A stretch of DNA of 12,399 nt. Source: Bacteroidia bacterium. GTDB lineage: Bacteria; Bacteroidota; Bacteroidia; Bacteroidales; UBA12481. Position numbers and translations under genes: made by a program. This document shows, in pieces, positions 5,373 to 12,399 of this stretch. How positions within the stretch are numbered: the stretch's first letter is position 1; every line of letters begins with the position of its first letter. The stretch spans positions 1 to 12,399 of the forward strand of contig JAPLDV010000603.1 in NCBI GenBank assembly GCA_026391235.1, read 5' to 3'. The notes beneath the pieces were generated by a model. The model saw only the letters and a program-made list of their open reading frames with translations, made no database searches and was not told the origin of the DNA.

Positions 5373-6263
5373 ATGTTATTATCAGAAATTACAAGAGAAA
5401 TTCAGATAAGAATTATTAGGGATGGAGAATTTGAGTCGTTAGGTTTGCTATCACATACGGCAAGAAAAATGCTCGTTGTATTATACGATCTTAATTATTT
5501 GGATGTTCTTAAAAGAAATAAAAACATATCGTGCGTTGTTACGTCTGATCCTATTGTAGAATTAATTCCACCAGAGTTGTCCGTTGCCGTAAGTGATAAC
5601 CCACAAATGATCTTTTATGACATTCACAAGTATTTATTTAAATATACTGATTTTTATTGGAAAGATTTCCGTACTGAAGTTTCACCCGATGCTTTAGTCC
5701 ATGAAAAATCTTACATTGCACCCAAAAATGTAAAAATAGGGCATGGTACAATAATCGAACCGGGTGTTTGTGTTTTAGGGCGATCACTAATAGGTAAAAA
5801 TGTTATAATTCGGGCAAATAGTGTTATCGGGGGCGAAGGTTTTGAACCCAAAAACATAAATGGAAAACATACAATGATACCGCATGCAGGTGGCGTTTGT
5901 ATTGGTGATAGAGTTGAAATTCAGTCAAATACGCATATTGCCAAATCCGTCTTTGGTGGATTTACTACCATAGGTGCAGACACGAAAATTGATGCTTTAG
6001 TTCACATTGCACACAATGTAGTAATTGGCGAGAGGTGCGAAATAGTAGCATGTTCATTGATAGGTGGTAGTTCAATAATTGAAGAAGAAGCCTATATTGG
6101 ACCAAATTCGACTATTTCAAGTGAAATAAAAGTAGGAAAGAGAGCGGTTGTAACATTAGGTGCGGTTGTAACAAGAGATGTTCCAGAAGATACAAGAGTT
6201 AGTGGGAATTTCGCTATAGACCATAATAAATTAATAAAATTTATCAAAAAATTAGATGAATAA
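5373..6263 (+). CDS. LpxD-like N-acyltransferase (left-handed beta-helix)
   Basis: A 296-residue protein with the two-part plan of LpxD, which N-acylates UDP-3-O-acylglucosamine in lipid A synthesis. The N-terminal uridine-binding-like domain covers about 1-100 (V-V-T-S-D-P near 55-60, V-A-V-S-D-N-P near 71-77), and hexapeptide turns fill 101-275. V-I-G-G-E-G-F (151-157) matches the LpxD A-D-G-F loop region, and H-I-A-H-N (211-215) keeps the catalytic His214. It ends V-T-R-D-V-P-E-D, then a short Lys-rich helix, shorter than typical LpxD (about 340). With no lipid A genes nearby and a sugar operon around it, I infer acylation of an amino sugar for a surface glycan. The start has only a weak GAGA element 8 bases upstream. 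Confidence 0.82.
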   Translation: MLLSEITREIQIRIIRDGEFESLGLLSHTARKMLVVLYDLNYLDVLKRNKNISCVVTSDPIVELIPPELSVAVSDNPQMIFYDIHKYLFKYTDFYWKDFRTEVSPDALVHEKSYIAPKNVKIGHGTIIEPGVCVLGRSLIGKNVIIRANSVIGGEGFEPKNINGKHTMIPHAGGVCIGDRVEIQSNTHIAKSVFGGFTTIGADTKIDALVHIAHNVVIGERCEIVACSLIGGSSIIEEEAYIGPNSTISSEIKVGKRAVVTLGAVVTRDVPEDTRVSGNFAIDHNKLIKFIKKLDE

Positions 6264-7296
6264 TTTAATGCAAAAAAAGAAATCACAACTAAAATTTGAT
6301 TCACCATCAATTATGGTTACTGGTGGTGCCGGTTTCATTGGGTCAGAATTGACACGGCAGTTGGTGTGCCACGGATTTCATACAATCGTCATCGACAGCC
6401 TCATTAATGGAAAACAAGAGAATATAGCAGATCTAATCGGAAAAGGTGCAGATCTGATTATCGCAGATATTCGAGATGAAGCTGAAATCGATAAACTGAC
6501 GAAACAAGTAGAGGTAGTTTTCCATCTGGCTTGTCTCGGCGTGAGACATTCCATTCACGATCCATTGGAAAATCATGATGTCAATGCAACGGCAACGCTA
6601 AAACTACTCAGTGCTTCAAGGAGAAATGGTGTTAAAAGATTCATCTACATTTCTAGTTCGGAGGTGTATGGAACTGCTAAATGGGTACCAATGACCGAGG
6701 AACACCCCACATCGCCAAATACGGTTTACGGCGCTTCAAAACTTGCTGGCGAATGTTATACCCGTGCCTTTTTTGAAACATACGAACATCCTACAACTGT
6801 CATTCGGCCTTTTAACACTTACGGACCCAATTGCCATCATGAGGGCGATAGCGGTGAGGTGATCCCTAAATTTTTATTGCGAACACTTGCCGGACTTCCG
6901 ATGATCGTCTTTGGAAACGGAAAACAAACACGCGATTTTACTGAAGTTACCGACACGGCACGGGGGATCATAGAATGCGGTTTACATGAGAAAGCCATAG
7001 GACAGACGATTAATATCGGCGGTAGTCATGAAGTATCGATCGATGAACTGGCGTCGCACGTTTCCAAGATGATTGATGGACAGAGCAGTGTCATCCACGA
7101 ATCGCCACGTCCCGGAGACGTACTGAGGCTTTATGCGGATACCACAAAAGCTTTACAGTTGTGCGGTTTCAAACCGAATATCTCTTTGCAGGAAGGGTTA
7201 CAGAAACTCAAGAACTGGTATCTTAGCACCGGCATTTCACCTCAGGAACTTCTAAAGACTGAAATTGTAAAGAACTGGGAGATGTTTCCAAAATAA
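6256..7296 (+). CDS. Extended SDR sugar-nucleotide epimerase/dehydratase
   Basis: 346 residues with the NAD loop T-G-G-A-G-F-I-G at 22-29, S-S-S-E-V-Y-G at 133-139, the catalytic Y-G-A-S-K with Tyr158 and Lys162, and R-P-F-N-T-Y-G-P further on. This is a complete extended short-chain dehydrogenase acting on a nucleotide sugar. The R-P-F-N and S-E-V-Y-G motifs are shared by 4-epimerases, UDP-xylose synthase and the ArnA decarboxylase domain, so I cannot choose the reaction. The start overlaps the LpxD-like gene by 8 bases; a second in-frame ATG at 6268 would avoid the overlap. Base composition becomes more GC-rich soon after its start. The second aminotransferase follows with a 1-base overlap, suggesting that it aminates this enzyme's product. 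Confidence 0.87.
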   Translation: MNNLMQKKKSQLKFDSPSIMVTGGAGFIGSELTRQLVCHGFHTIVIDSLINGKQENIADLIGKGADLIIADIRDEAEIDKLTKQVEVVFHLACLGVRHSIHDPLENHDVNATATLKLLSASRRNGVKRFIYISSSEVYGTAKWVPMTEEHPTSPNTVYGASKLAGECYTRAFFETYEHPTTVIRPFNTYGPNCHHEGDSGEVIPKFLLRTLAGLPMIVFGNGKQTRDFTEVTDTARGIIECGLHEKAIGQTINIGGSHEVSIDELASHVSKMIDGQSSVIHESPRPGDVLRLYADTTKALQLCGFKPNISLQEGLQKLKNWYLSTGISPQELLKTEIVKNWEMFPK

Positions 7297-8504
7297 TGAA
7301 CGATATGCAAAGGTTCATTCCTATAGCCAAACCCTGGATGGATGAACGCGAAGCCGATGCGGTGGCACGCGTCATTGCTTCCGGCTGGATTACCCAGGGG
7401 CCGGAGGTGGCTGCTTTCGAGAAGGAATTCGCCGCTTATGTTGGTGCACCTTATGCCTGCGCCGTGTCAAGCTGCACAACCGCCCTTCACCTTGCCCTGC
7501 TTGCCGTTGGTATCAAGCCTGGTGATGAAGTAATCACTGTAAGCCATTCCTTCATTGCTACAGCAAATAGTATCCGCTATTGCGGTGCGCTACCGGTTTT
7601 CGTGGATATCGAACCGGACACTTTCAATCTGAACCCTTCACTGATTGAAGCGCTGATCAACGATAAGACCAAAGCCATTCTATGCGTGCATCAACTGGGT
7701 ATGCCGTGCAATCTTGACGCTATCATTGACATCGCTCGAAGGCACAACTTATTTGTTATTGAGGACGCGGCCTGCGGAATTGGCAGTGAAATCAGTTGGC
7801 ACGGTAAATGGGAAAATATCGGGAAACCTCATGGTGATATTGCCTGCTTCTCCTTTCATCCGCGAAAATTACTCAGCACAGGGGATGGGGGTATGCTGAC
7901 AACGGCAAATGATGAATGGGATCATCAATTCCGTTTGTGGCGACAGCACGGCATGAGCGTTCCAGATACTATTCGGCATGGGGCGAAGGAAATCATCTTG
8001 GAATCTTATCCATGTGTCGGTTACAATTACCGCATGACTGATGTGCAGGCGGCAATGGGTCGTGAACAACTTAAAAGATTGCCGGAAATCGTTGCGAGGA
8101 GGAGAGAAATGGTCAAACGTTATCGGACGCTGTTGAGTGAAGAAATTCCAGACATTGGATTGCCTTTAGAACCCACATGGGCAAGAAGCAACTGGCAGAG
8201 CGTCTGCGTGCGGTTGCCGGAACGGGTGAATCAGATAACCGTGATGCAAGAGATGCTCGATGCTGGAATAGCAACCCGACGGGGAGTTATGTGCGCCCAT
8301 CGAGAAGAGCCCTACAGTCACGGAACTTGGTCATGTGGAAAAGGACCCGGCCCATGCGAATGTGAACCGGGACGATGTGCCAGGCTTACCGAAAGCGAAA
8401 GGGCGCAGGATCGCTGCATAATTTTACCATTATATCATCAAATGACGGAAGATGATCAACACAGAGTCATTACGACCCTGAAAAAATCTTGTGTGCGTAT
8501 ATGA
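7296..8504 (+). CDS. DegT/DnrJ/EryC1/StrS aminotransferase 2 with a Cys-rich C-terminal insert
   Basis: A 402-residue PLP aminotransferase clearly different from the first. The cofactor region is S-S-C-T-T-A-L-H-L-A-L (58-68), Asp157 lies in V-I-E-D-A-A-C, and the Schiff-base Lys191 is in F-S-F-H-P-R-K. A Cys sits where many relatives have Gln or His after E-D-A-A. Near the C-terminus a segment C-G-K-G-P-G-P-C-E-C-E-P-G-R-C (347-361), plus Cys374, carries five cysteines. I recall a related P-G-R/A-C-A-R-L-x-E-S-E-R-A-Q-D stretch in a subgroup of DegT enzymes, but the extra cysteines could bind a metal or form disulfides. TAATG junction with the SDR upstream. Likely C4 or C3 amination of a keto-sugar nucleotide; the substrate is unknown. 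Confidence 0.9.
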   Translation: MNDMQRFIPIAKPWMDEREADAVARVIASGWITQGPEVAAFEKEFAAYVGAPYACAVSSCTTALHLALLAVGIKPGDEVITVSHSFIATANSIRYCGALPVFVDIEPDTFNLNPSLIEALINDKTKAILCVHQLGMPCNLDAIIDIARRHNLFVIEDAACGIGSEISWHGKWENIGKPHGDIACFSFHPRKLLSTGDGGMLTTANDEWDHQFRLWRQHGMSVPDTIRHGAKEIILESYPCVGYNYRMTDVQAAMGREQLKRLPEIVARRREMVKRYRTLLSEEIPDIGLPLEPTWARSNWQSVCVRLPERVNQITVMQEMLDAGIATRRGVMCAHREEPYSHGTWSCGKGPGPCECEPGRCARLTESERAQDRCIILPLYHQMTEDDQHRVITTLKKSCVRI

Positions 8505-9484
8505 CAAGACCCGATATGCTGTTGACGATCATCACTCCTGCATACAACGAAGCCGGTAATATACCCCTTCTATATCAGCGAATTGAAAAGGTTCTGAAAG
8601 ATGAAATGATCGATTGGGAGTGGATCATTATTGATGATCATTCTCAAGACGATTCATTTAAAGTCATTTCGCAGATCGCTCAGCAGGATACCCATGTTAA
8701 AGGTATACGACTGGCGCGAAATGCAGGTTCCCATACGGCTATCAAATGCGGGCTGGATTTCTGTCAGGGTAATTGCACCGTTGTTATGGCGGCCGACCTT
8801 CAGGATCCACCTGAAACAATCCCCGATCTCATTAGCAAGTGGCAACAAGGGGCGAAGGTTGTCTGGGCCGTTCGAGAACAGAGGCAGGGAGAAAAAGCCA
8901 GCACCATTGGGTTTTCTCGTCTTTATTATTTTCTTATGAGAAAAATTGTTGGTATCCGGGAAATGCCGCCCACAGGGGCGGACTTCTTTCTCATAGATAC
9001 GCAAGTCATTGCTGCCTTGAAGCAATTCAACGAAGCACACGTTAGCCTTCTGGCATTAATCACTTGGCTGGGTTTTCAGCAGGATTTCATTACCTACAAT
9101 AAGGAAGCAAGGGAGTACGGAAAATCTGGCTGGACGCTTAAGAAAAAATTGAAATTGCTGGTCGATTCTATCACCGCCTTCAGTTACTTTCCCATCCGTT
9201 TCATGAGCTATTTGGGTTTCCTGATCGCAATGTGCGGCTTTATCTATGCCACCGCTGTTTTAGTTAATAGTCTTGCGGGTAGGCCAATTCAAGGATGGGC
9301 ATCATTAATGGTAGTTGTCCTTGTTATTGGGGGTATGCAAATGCTCATGCTCGGAATATTGGGGGAGTATTTATGGCGCGCACTCGATGAGAGTAGAAAA
9401 AGGCCAAGATATGTAATTGAGAAACAATTAATTGGCTGTACGAATCGGATGCGAAACAAGGAGAACATATCTTTAGCTGACTGA
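8501..9484 (+). CDS. GtrB/ArnC-like polyprenyl-phosphate glycosyltransferase (GT2)
   Basis: 327 residues. The GT-A domain starts L-L-T-I-I-T-P-A-Y-N-E (7-17), has the nucleotide-binding I-I-I-D-D-H-S (42-48) and the A-A-D-L-Q-D-P-P-E motif (97-105; acidic pair at 99 and 102), and is followed by two membrane helices at about 235-257 and 266-290. The tail R-K-R-P-R-Y-V-I-E is typical of GtrB/ArnC/DPM-type enzymes, which move a sugar from a nucleotide to undecaprenyl phosphate on the cytoplasmic face. I place the start at ATG 8501, which forms an ATGA overlap like other junctions in this operon. An upstream in-frame TTG at 8489 is a weaker alternative. It would load the sugar for the flippase at 1764 and the GT-C enzyme at 11125. 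Confidence 0.9.
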   Translation: MTRPDMLLTIITPAYNEAGNIPLLYQRIEKVLKDEMIDWEWIIIDDHSQDDSFKVISQIAQQDTHVKGIRLARNAGSHTAIKCGLDFCQGNCTVVMAADLQDPPETIPDLISKWQQGAKVVWAVREQRQGEKASTIGFSRLYYFLMRKIVGIREMPPTGADFFLIDTQVIAALKQFNEAHVSLLALITWLGFQQDFITYNKEAREYGKSGWTLKKKLKLLVDSITAFSYFPIRFMSYLGFLIAMCGFIYATAVLVNSLAGRPIQGWASLMVVVLVIGGMQMLMLGILGEYLWRALDESRKRPRYVIEKQLIGCTNRMRNKENISLAD

Positions 9485-9569
9485 CCCAAGATGACCCGAG
9501 AAAGGTCCCTGATGAATTATAAAATGGGTGAATCGTGAGCAGAATAAGTGACAAACGAATTATTGAGTC

Positions 9570-9574
9570 AGGAG
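9570..9574 (+). promoter_or_regulatory. Ribosome binding site that sets the radical SAM start
   Basis: AGGAG ends 8 bases before ATG 9583. The in-frame GTG at 9535 has no comparable element, and the 16 extra residues it would add do not resemble the family N-terminus, which begins right at M-R-P-N-V-L-L-I-N-P. Confidence 0.75.
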
Positions 9575-9582
9575 AAAAAACC

Positions 9583-11079
9583 ATGCGTCCGAACGTTCTT
9601 TTAATAAACCCAAGCATTGGGAATGCATCGCAGAATAAGAGGATTAATCGAGTTGTTGGAATTACATTCCCGACAAGCATTGGGATACTGGCGGGATGCT
9701 TGATGGCATCTGGCATAGATGTCCGGATCTTGGACGAGCAAATTTCTCCCCTATCCAAATCGGATTTGCTTCATCTGATCAATTCTATGCAGATCCCGCG
9801 AATCGTTGGGATTAGTGTTTTGACGCTCAATTCCAGCCGTGCTTATGAGATAGCAAAGCAGGTCAAGCAAGTGGATCCCTATGCAACGGTGGTGTTGGGT
9901 GGTATTCACCCGACTGTTGCTTTGGACGAGGCGCTTCATGCCGAAGGGGTGGACCTGATCGTTCGGGGCGAGGGGGAAGATACATTCCTTGAGTTAGTAC
10001 AACTCATTCTTCAGGGCAAGGAATATAAGGGAATAAGCGGCATTTCTTTTTCATTGGACGGAAAAACCATCCATACCCCCACTCGACCATTCATAGACAA
10101 TCTGGACTCAATCCCACCGATGCCGTATCACCTGTTCGAAACAGACATCCTTCGGTATCCCGGTTTCTCAACTGTTGTGGGATCGCGCGGCTGTCCGTAT
10201 TCATGTTTGTTTTGCTCATCTAGAAGCATTTCAGGCAAGAAGTATCGTTTTCACTCGGTTGACCGGGTTGTACAAGATTGTACTACATTGATTCGTAAAT
10301 ACAAACAGCAATCCGTCTTTTTCACCGACGACAATATCGCTGTCGATCGTCAGCATTTTATCGAGCTCTGTGACGCATTGACCAAAGAGGGACTCCACAA
10401 GGAGGCATTCTTTCACGCCTCTATGCGGGCTGACAATGCGACTGACGAAATCTTGGAAAAAGCGCGTGCGACCAATTTCAAAATGATCTACTTTGGTTTT
10501 GAAACCGGCGTTGAACGGCTGATGAAGATTATTGACAAACGCGAGACAGTTACCCAAGTCGTAGAAGCTATTCAAAGGGCTCATCGCGCGCATATATCGG
10601 TCGGCGCGACTTTGATATTTGGTTTGCCCACCGAGACAAGGAGAGATAGATATGACACAATCAAGCTTGCCAACTCTTTGCCACTCGATTCGATTCGTTT
10701 CAATACGCTGGTTCCATACCCCGGCACTCCAGCCTACAAGATGCTGGCCCCGCAGGGGAAAATACTCATTAAAGGCTGTTGGGAGAACTTTGGGGTACAA
10801 TATATGTGGGAAAGTGATGACATTCCCTATGTACCGGATGAAAGTAACCGCATTGAGCTGATTTTTGATACGATGTATGCCAACTTGTCATATTATCTCG
10901 CCCCCAAAGGGATCAGTAAACTCCTCAAATCACCTGTTGCTGGCGGCAACGTCATCAAGCTAAAAAAACATTGGTTTCTCTCATTACAGGAACTGTACAA
11001 GATGGGCAGTGTCTTTACCTATCTTTTCGGTCGGTTCCTGAGCGTAGCAGCCAGAATGTTGTGGGCTAAAGTTTTCTAA
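9583..11079 (+). CDS. B12-binding-type radical SAM enzyme
   Basis: 498 residues. Residues 1-150 form a cobalamin-binding-like domain (N-V-L-L-I-N-P start, V-V-L-G-G-I-H-P near 103-110, R-G-E-G-E-D-T near 128-134). The radical SAM domain covers about 190-420 and its [4Fe-4S] motif is C-P-Y-S-C-L-F-C with Cys204, Cys208 and Cys211 (CxxxCxxC). No DxHxxG lower-ligand motif is seen, which is common in BchE/HpnJ-like members. The family includes methyltransferases, ring-closing enzymes and dehydratases, so the reaction is open. Placed between a polyprenyl-phosphate sugar transferase and a GT-C enzyme, it may modify the sugar, the lipid carrier or the acceptor lipid. Strong AGGAG at 9570. It lies 98 bases after the GT2 gene with no terminator between. 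Confidence 0.87.
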   Translation: MRPNVLLINPSIGNASQNKRINRVVGITFPTSIGILAGCLMASGIDVRILDEQISPLSKSDLLHLINSMQIPRIVGISVLTLNSSRAYEIAKQVKQVDPYATVVLGGIHPTVALDEALHAEGVDLIVRGEGEDTFLELVQLILQGKEYKGISGISFSLDGKTIHTPTRPFIDNLDSIPPMPYHLFETDILRYPGFSTVVGSRGCPYSCLFCSSRSISGKKYRFHSVDRVVQDCTTLIRKYKQQSVFFTDDNIAVDRQHFIELCDALTKEGLHKEAFFHASMRADNATDEILEKARATNFKMIYFGFETGVERLMKIIDKRETVTQVVEAIQRAHRAHISVGATLIFGLPTETRRDRYDTIKLANSLPLDSIRFNTLVPYPGTPAYKMLAPQGKILIKGCWENFGVQYMWESDDIPYVPDESNRIELIFDTMYANLSYYLAPKGISKLLKSPVAGGNVIKLKKHWFLSLQELYKMGSVFTYLFGRFLSVAARMLWAKVF

Positions 11080-11108
11080 AAGAGATATAACATAGGACGT
11101 AATGTAAC

Positions 11109-11116
11109 AGGAGGGG
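11109..11116 (+). promoter_or_regulatory. Strong ribosome binding site for the GT-C gene
   Basis: AGGAGGGG lies 8 bases before ATG 11125, in the 45-base gap after the radical SAM gene. It is the best Shine-Dalgarno match I saw in the window. Confidence 0.8.
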
Positions 11117-11124
11117 AAAGCCAT

Positions 11125-12399
11125 ATGCCAAATATTTTACAAAATTTGTCGGATACTTTATTCCGGAGAACTGGCCGACTTTTTGCCCTCTTTTTCCTGC
11201 TGATCATTGCTTTGAAATGGCCTTTTTTTTCAATTCCTCCCGTCTGGGATGATGCATTCAGCGTATTTCCGGCAGCGGGTTTCCTGGTCAATCATGGATT
11301 CGATTATTCTCTATTGCTAACCCAACCACTCTATCTTGACGGAGGACCGACCGCCCATGCATTATCTTTACTAACTCTAGTGACTGCACTTGTTCTGAAA
11401 GTAACGGGCGGTGGAACATGGGCTTGGGTAATTTTGCATCTCACACAGTGGCTTATGGCAGCGGCCATTGGGACCATGCTGACGCGGATCTACAACAAAT
11501 TATTTGATGAAATACCAGCTTTCCTTCTGGCATTTGTCACGCTGGCGTATCCGCTCATGATGGCGCAGCTTGGCTGCATGTACCTCGAAGTGCCTCTGCT
11601 TTTTTTTTCGCTTTTGGCTTATTATCATTATCATAATGATCGAATATGGTTTGCGTCACTGTGCCTGGTTGCCGCCTGCATCACCAAAGAAAGCGGAGTC
11701 GTTGCCGTTGGGACACTGGCCATGACAGCTTTGTGCACTCAGAGGGCACCGGTCAGAAAAAGGTTTATTGATGCTTTAATACTGGTGCTCCCTGCCTTTG
11801 TCGGGGTTATGGCTCTGTTGAGAATAGTTGACAATTACATCTCATTCTCGATTTCATACGACTTCAGAAATGTTCTCAATATCCTCTTCTATCGTAACCT
11901 GTCTGTCTATCAGAGTTATATTGTTCACATTCCGGAGTTAATTGTTATTGTTACCATAAGCGTTTTGATAGCAATATCATTGTTGTCATTGCACTTTTAT
12001 CAATATAAAAAAACAGGACAAGGACAATCCAGTATTGTTATTTTCAACAGTTTTTTTATTATTATATTTCTACTGTTTCACTTTGTTTTGTATTCTTACA
12101 TGCAGACGGCAGCCCCCTATTTTCTGTCCAGATACTTCTTTTACGCCATCCCAGCGATGTTTTTTGTGATTTATTATATGATTGACAAGATGATAGAGAA
12201 GAGCAAGACAAAAGGGATTCTGCTTTTGATCATCATTGGAGTGTGTCTCATTAACAGGAGCGGAATGCTCTATCCCCCGATCCCGTATTCAAGCATTGCG
12301 ATGGCGGAGCGGTCGGAAGAGTATATTGATGGCTATAAAGTGCAAAAAGAATATATTGGTATGATTGAGAAGCAAATATCTAAAGATGTGCCAATATAT
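11125..12399 (+). CDS. GT-C membrane glycosyltransferase (PMT/ArnT-like), 3' end outside the window
   Basis: The frame is open from ATG 11125 to the window edge, 425 codons, with many hydrophobic helices (first at about 18-36). After helix 1, the periplasmic loop carries P-P-V-W-D-D-A with Asp42-Asp43, the acidic motif expected in GT-C enzymes that use polyprenyl-phosphate sugars. C-I-T-K-E-S-G (185-191) is another common PMT-family feature. ArnT and PMT relatives usually exceed 500 residues, so about 100 or more residues are probably missing. It would transfer the sugar from undecaprenyl phosphate to a periplasmic acceptor, completing the set with the genes at 1764 and 8501. Runs of eight T (11223-11230) and nine T (11600-11608) lie inside the coding frame. 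Confidence 0.85.
   Translation, partial: MPNILQNLSDTLFRRTGRLFALFFLLIIALKWPFFSIPPVWDDAFSVFPAAGFLVNHGFDYSLLLTQPLYLDGGPTAHALSLLTLVTALVLKVTGGGTWAWVILHLTQWLMAAAIGTMLTRIYNKLFDEIPAFLLAFVTLAYPLMMAQLGCMYLEVPLLFFSLLAYYHYHNDRIWFASLCLVAACITKESGVVAVGTLAMTALCTQRAPVRKRFIDALILVLPAFVGVMALLRIVDNYISFSISYDFRNVLNILFYRNLSVYQSYIVHIPELIVIVTISVLIAISLLSLHFYQYKKTGQGQSSIVIFNSFFIIIFLLFHFVLYSYMQTAAPYFLSRYFFYAIPAMFFVIYYMIDKMIEKSKTKGILLLIIIGVCLINRSGMLYPPIPYSSIAMAERSEEYIDGYKVQKEYIGMIEKQISKDVPIY

Noticed and set aside
8489..8500. Upstream TTG start for the GT2 gene adding four residues
   Set aside because: ATG 8501 gives an ATGA overlap like neighbouring junctions and an N-terminus that starts close to the GT2 fold.
9535..9582. 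GTG start for the radical SAM gene adding 16 residues
   Set aside because: No Shine-Dalgarno for it, and the strong AGGAG at 9570-9574 fits ATG 9583.
10231..10800. 189-codon open frame on the minus strand
   Set aside because: It lies opposite the radical SAM domain, whose motifs are intact on the + strand, and its product shows no recognisable features.

Overview
This window looks like part of a bacterial surface-polysaccharide or lipid-glycosylation locus. Every gene lies on the + strand and most are packed as an operon with 1 to 16 base overlaps or very short gaps. The organism is Gram-negative-like: it has an LpxD-type left-handed beta-helix acyltransferase, polyprenyl-phosphate sugar enzymes and a GT-C type membrane glycosyltransferase. 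The 9-bp intergenic repeat, the heptamer repeats and the gene content remind me of Desulfobacterota (former Deltaproteobacteria) genomes. That placement is recollection, not proof.

Left end (1-1272): a scarred region. It holds a 9-bp tandem array, then the C-terminal tail of a CDP-glucose 4,6-dehydratase (RfbG) without its body. A compact hicA-hicB toxin-antitoxin pair follows, starting in an ATGA overlap with the tail. A second copy of the same 9-bp array overlaps the hicB stop, and after it comes the N-terminal head of a different NAD-dependent epimerase, cut off just before its nucleotide-binding loop. About 295 bases of non-coding DNA follow, with a weak terminator-like hairpin and two opposed arrays of a 7-bp repeat.

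Middle (1273-8504): a probable amino-sugar nucleotide operon. In order it encodes a hexapeptide N-acetyltransferase, a four-helix SMR/ArnE-like membrane protein, a Gfo/Idh/MocA sugar-nucleotide oxidoreductase, a DegT-family aminotransferase, an unrecognised two-domain protein, an LpxD-like acyltransferase, an extended SDR epimerase/dehydratase and a second DegT-family aminotransferase. The oxidoreductase, first aminotransferase and acetyltransferase match the enzyme classes used to make 3-acetamido sugars (WbpB/WbpE/WbpD or WlbA/WlbC/WlbB type). The unrecognised protein and the LpxD-like protein (4314-6263) are visibly AT-rich compared with their neighbours and look like a separately acquired two-gene cassette.

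Right end (8501-12399): a GtrB/ArnC-like polyprenyl-phosphate glycosyltransferase, a B12-binding-type radical SAM enzyme, and a PMT/ArnT-like GT-C membrane transferase that runs off the window. With the SMR protein at 1764, these make all three parts of a three-component periplasmic glycosylation system: lipid-linked sugar synthase, flippase and membrane transferase. My working model is that the operon builds an unusual N-acylated amino sugar, loads it on undecaprenyl phosphate, flips it and transfers it to a periplasmic acceptor. The parts are visible in the sequence. The joint pathway, the sugar and the acceptor are inferred.
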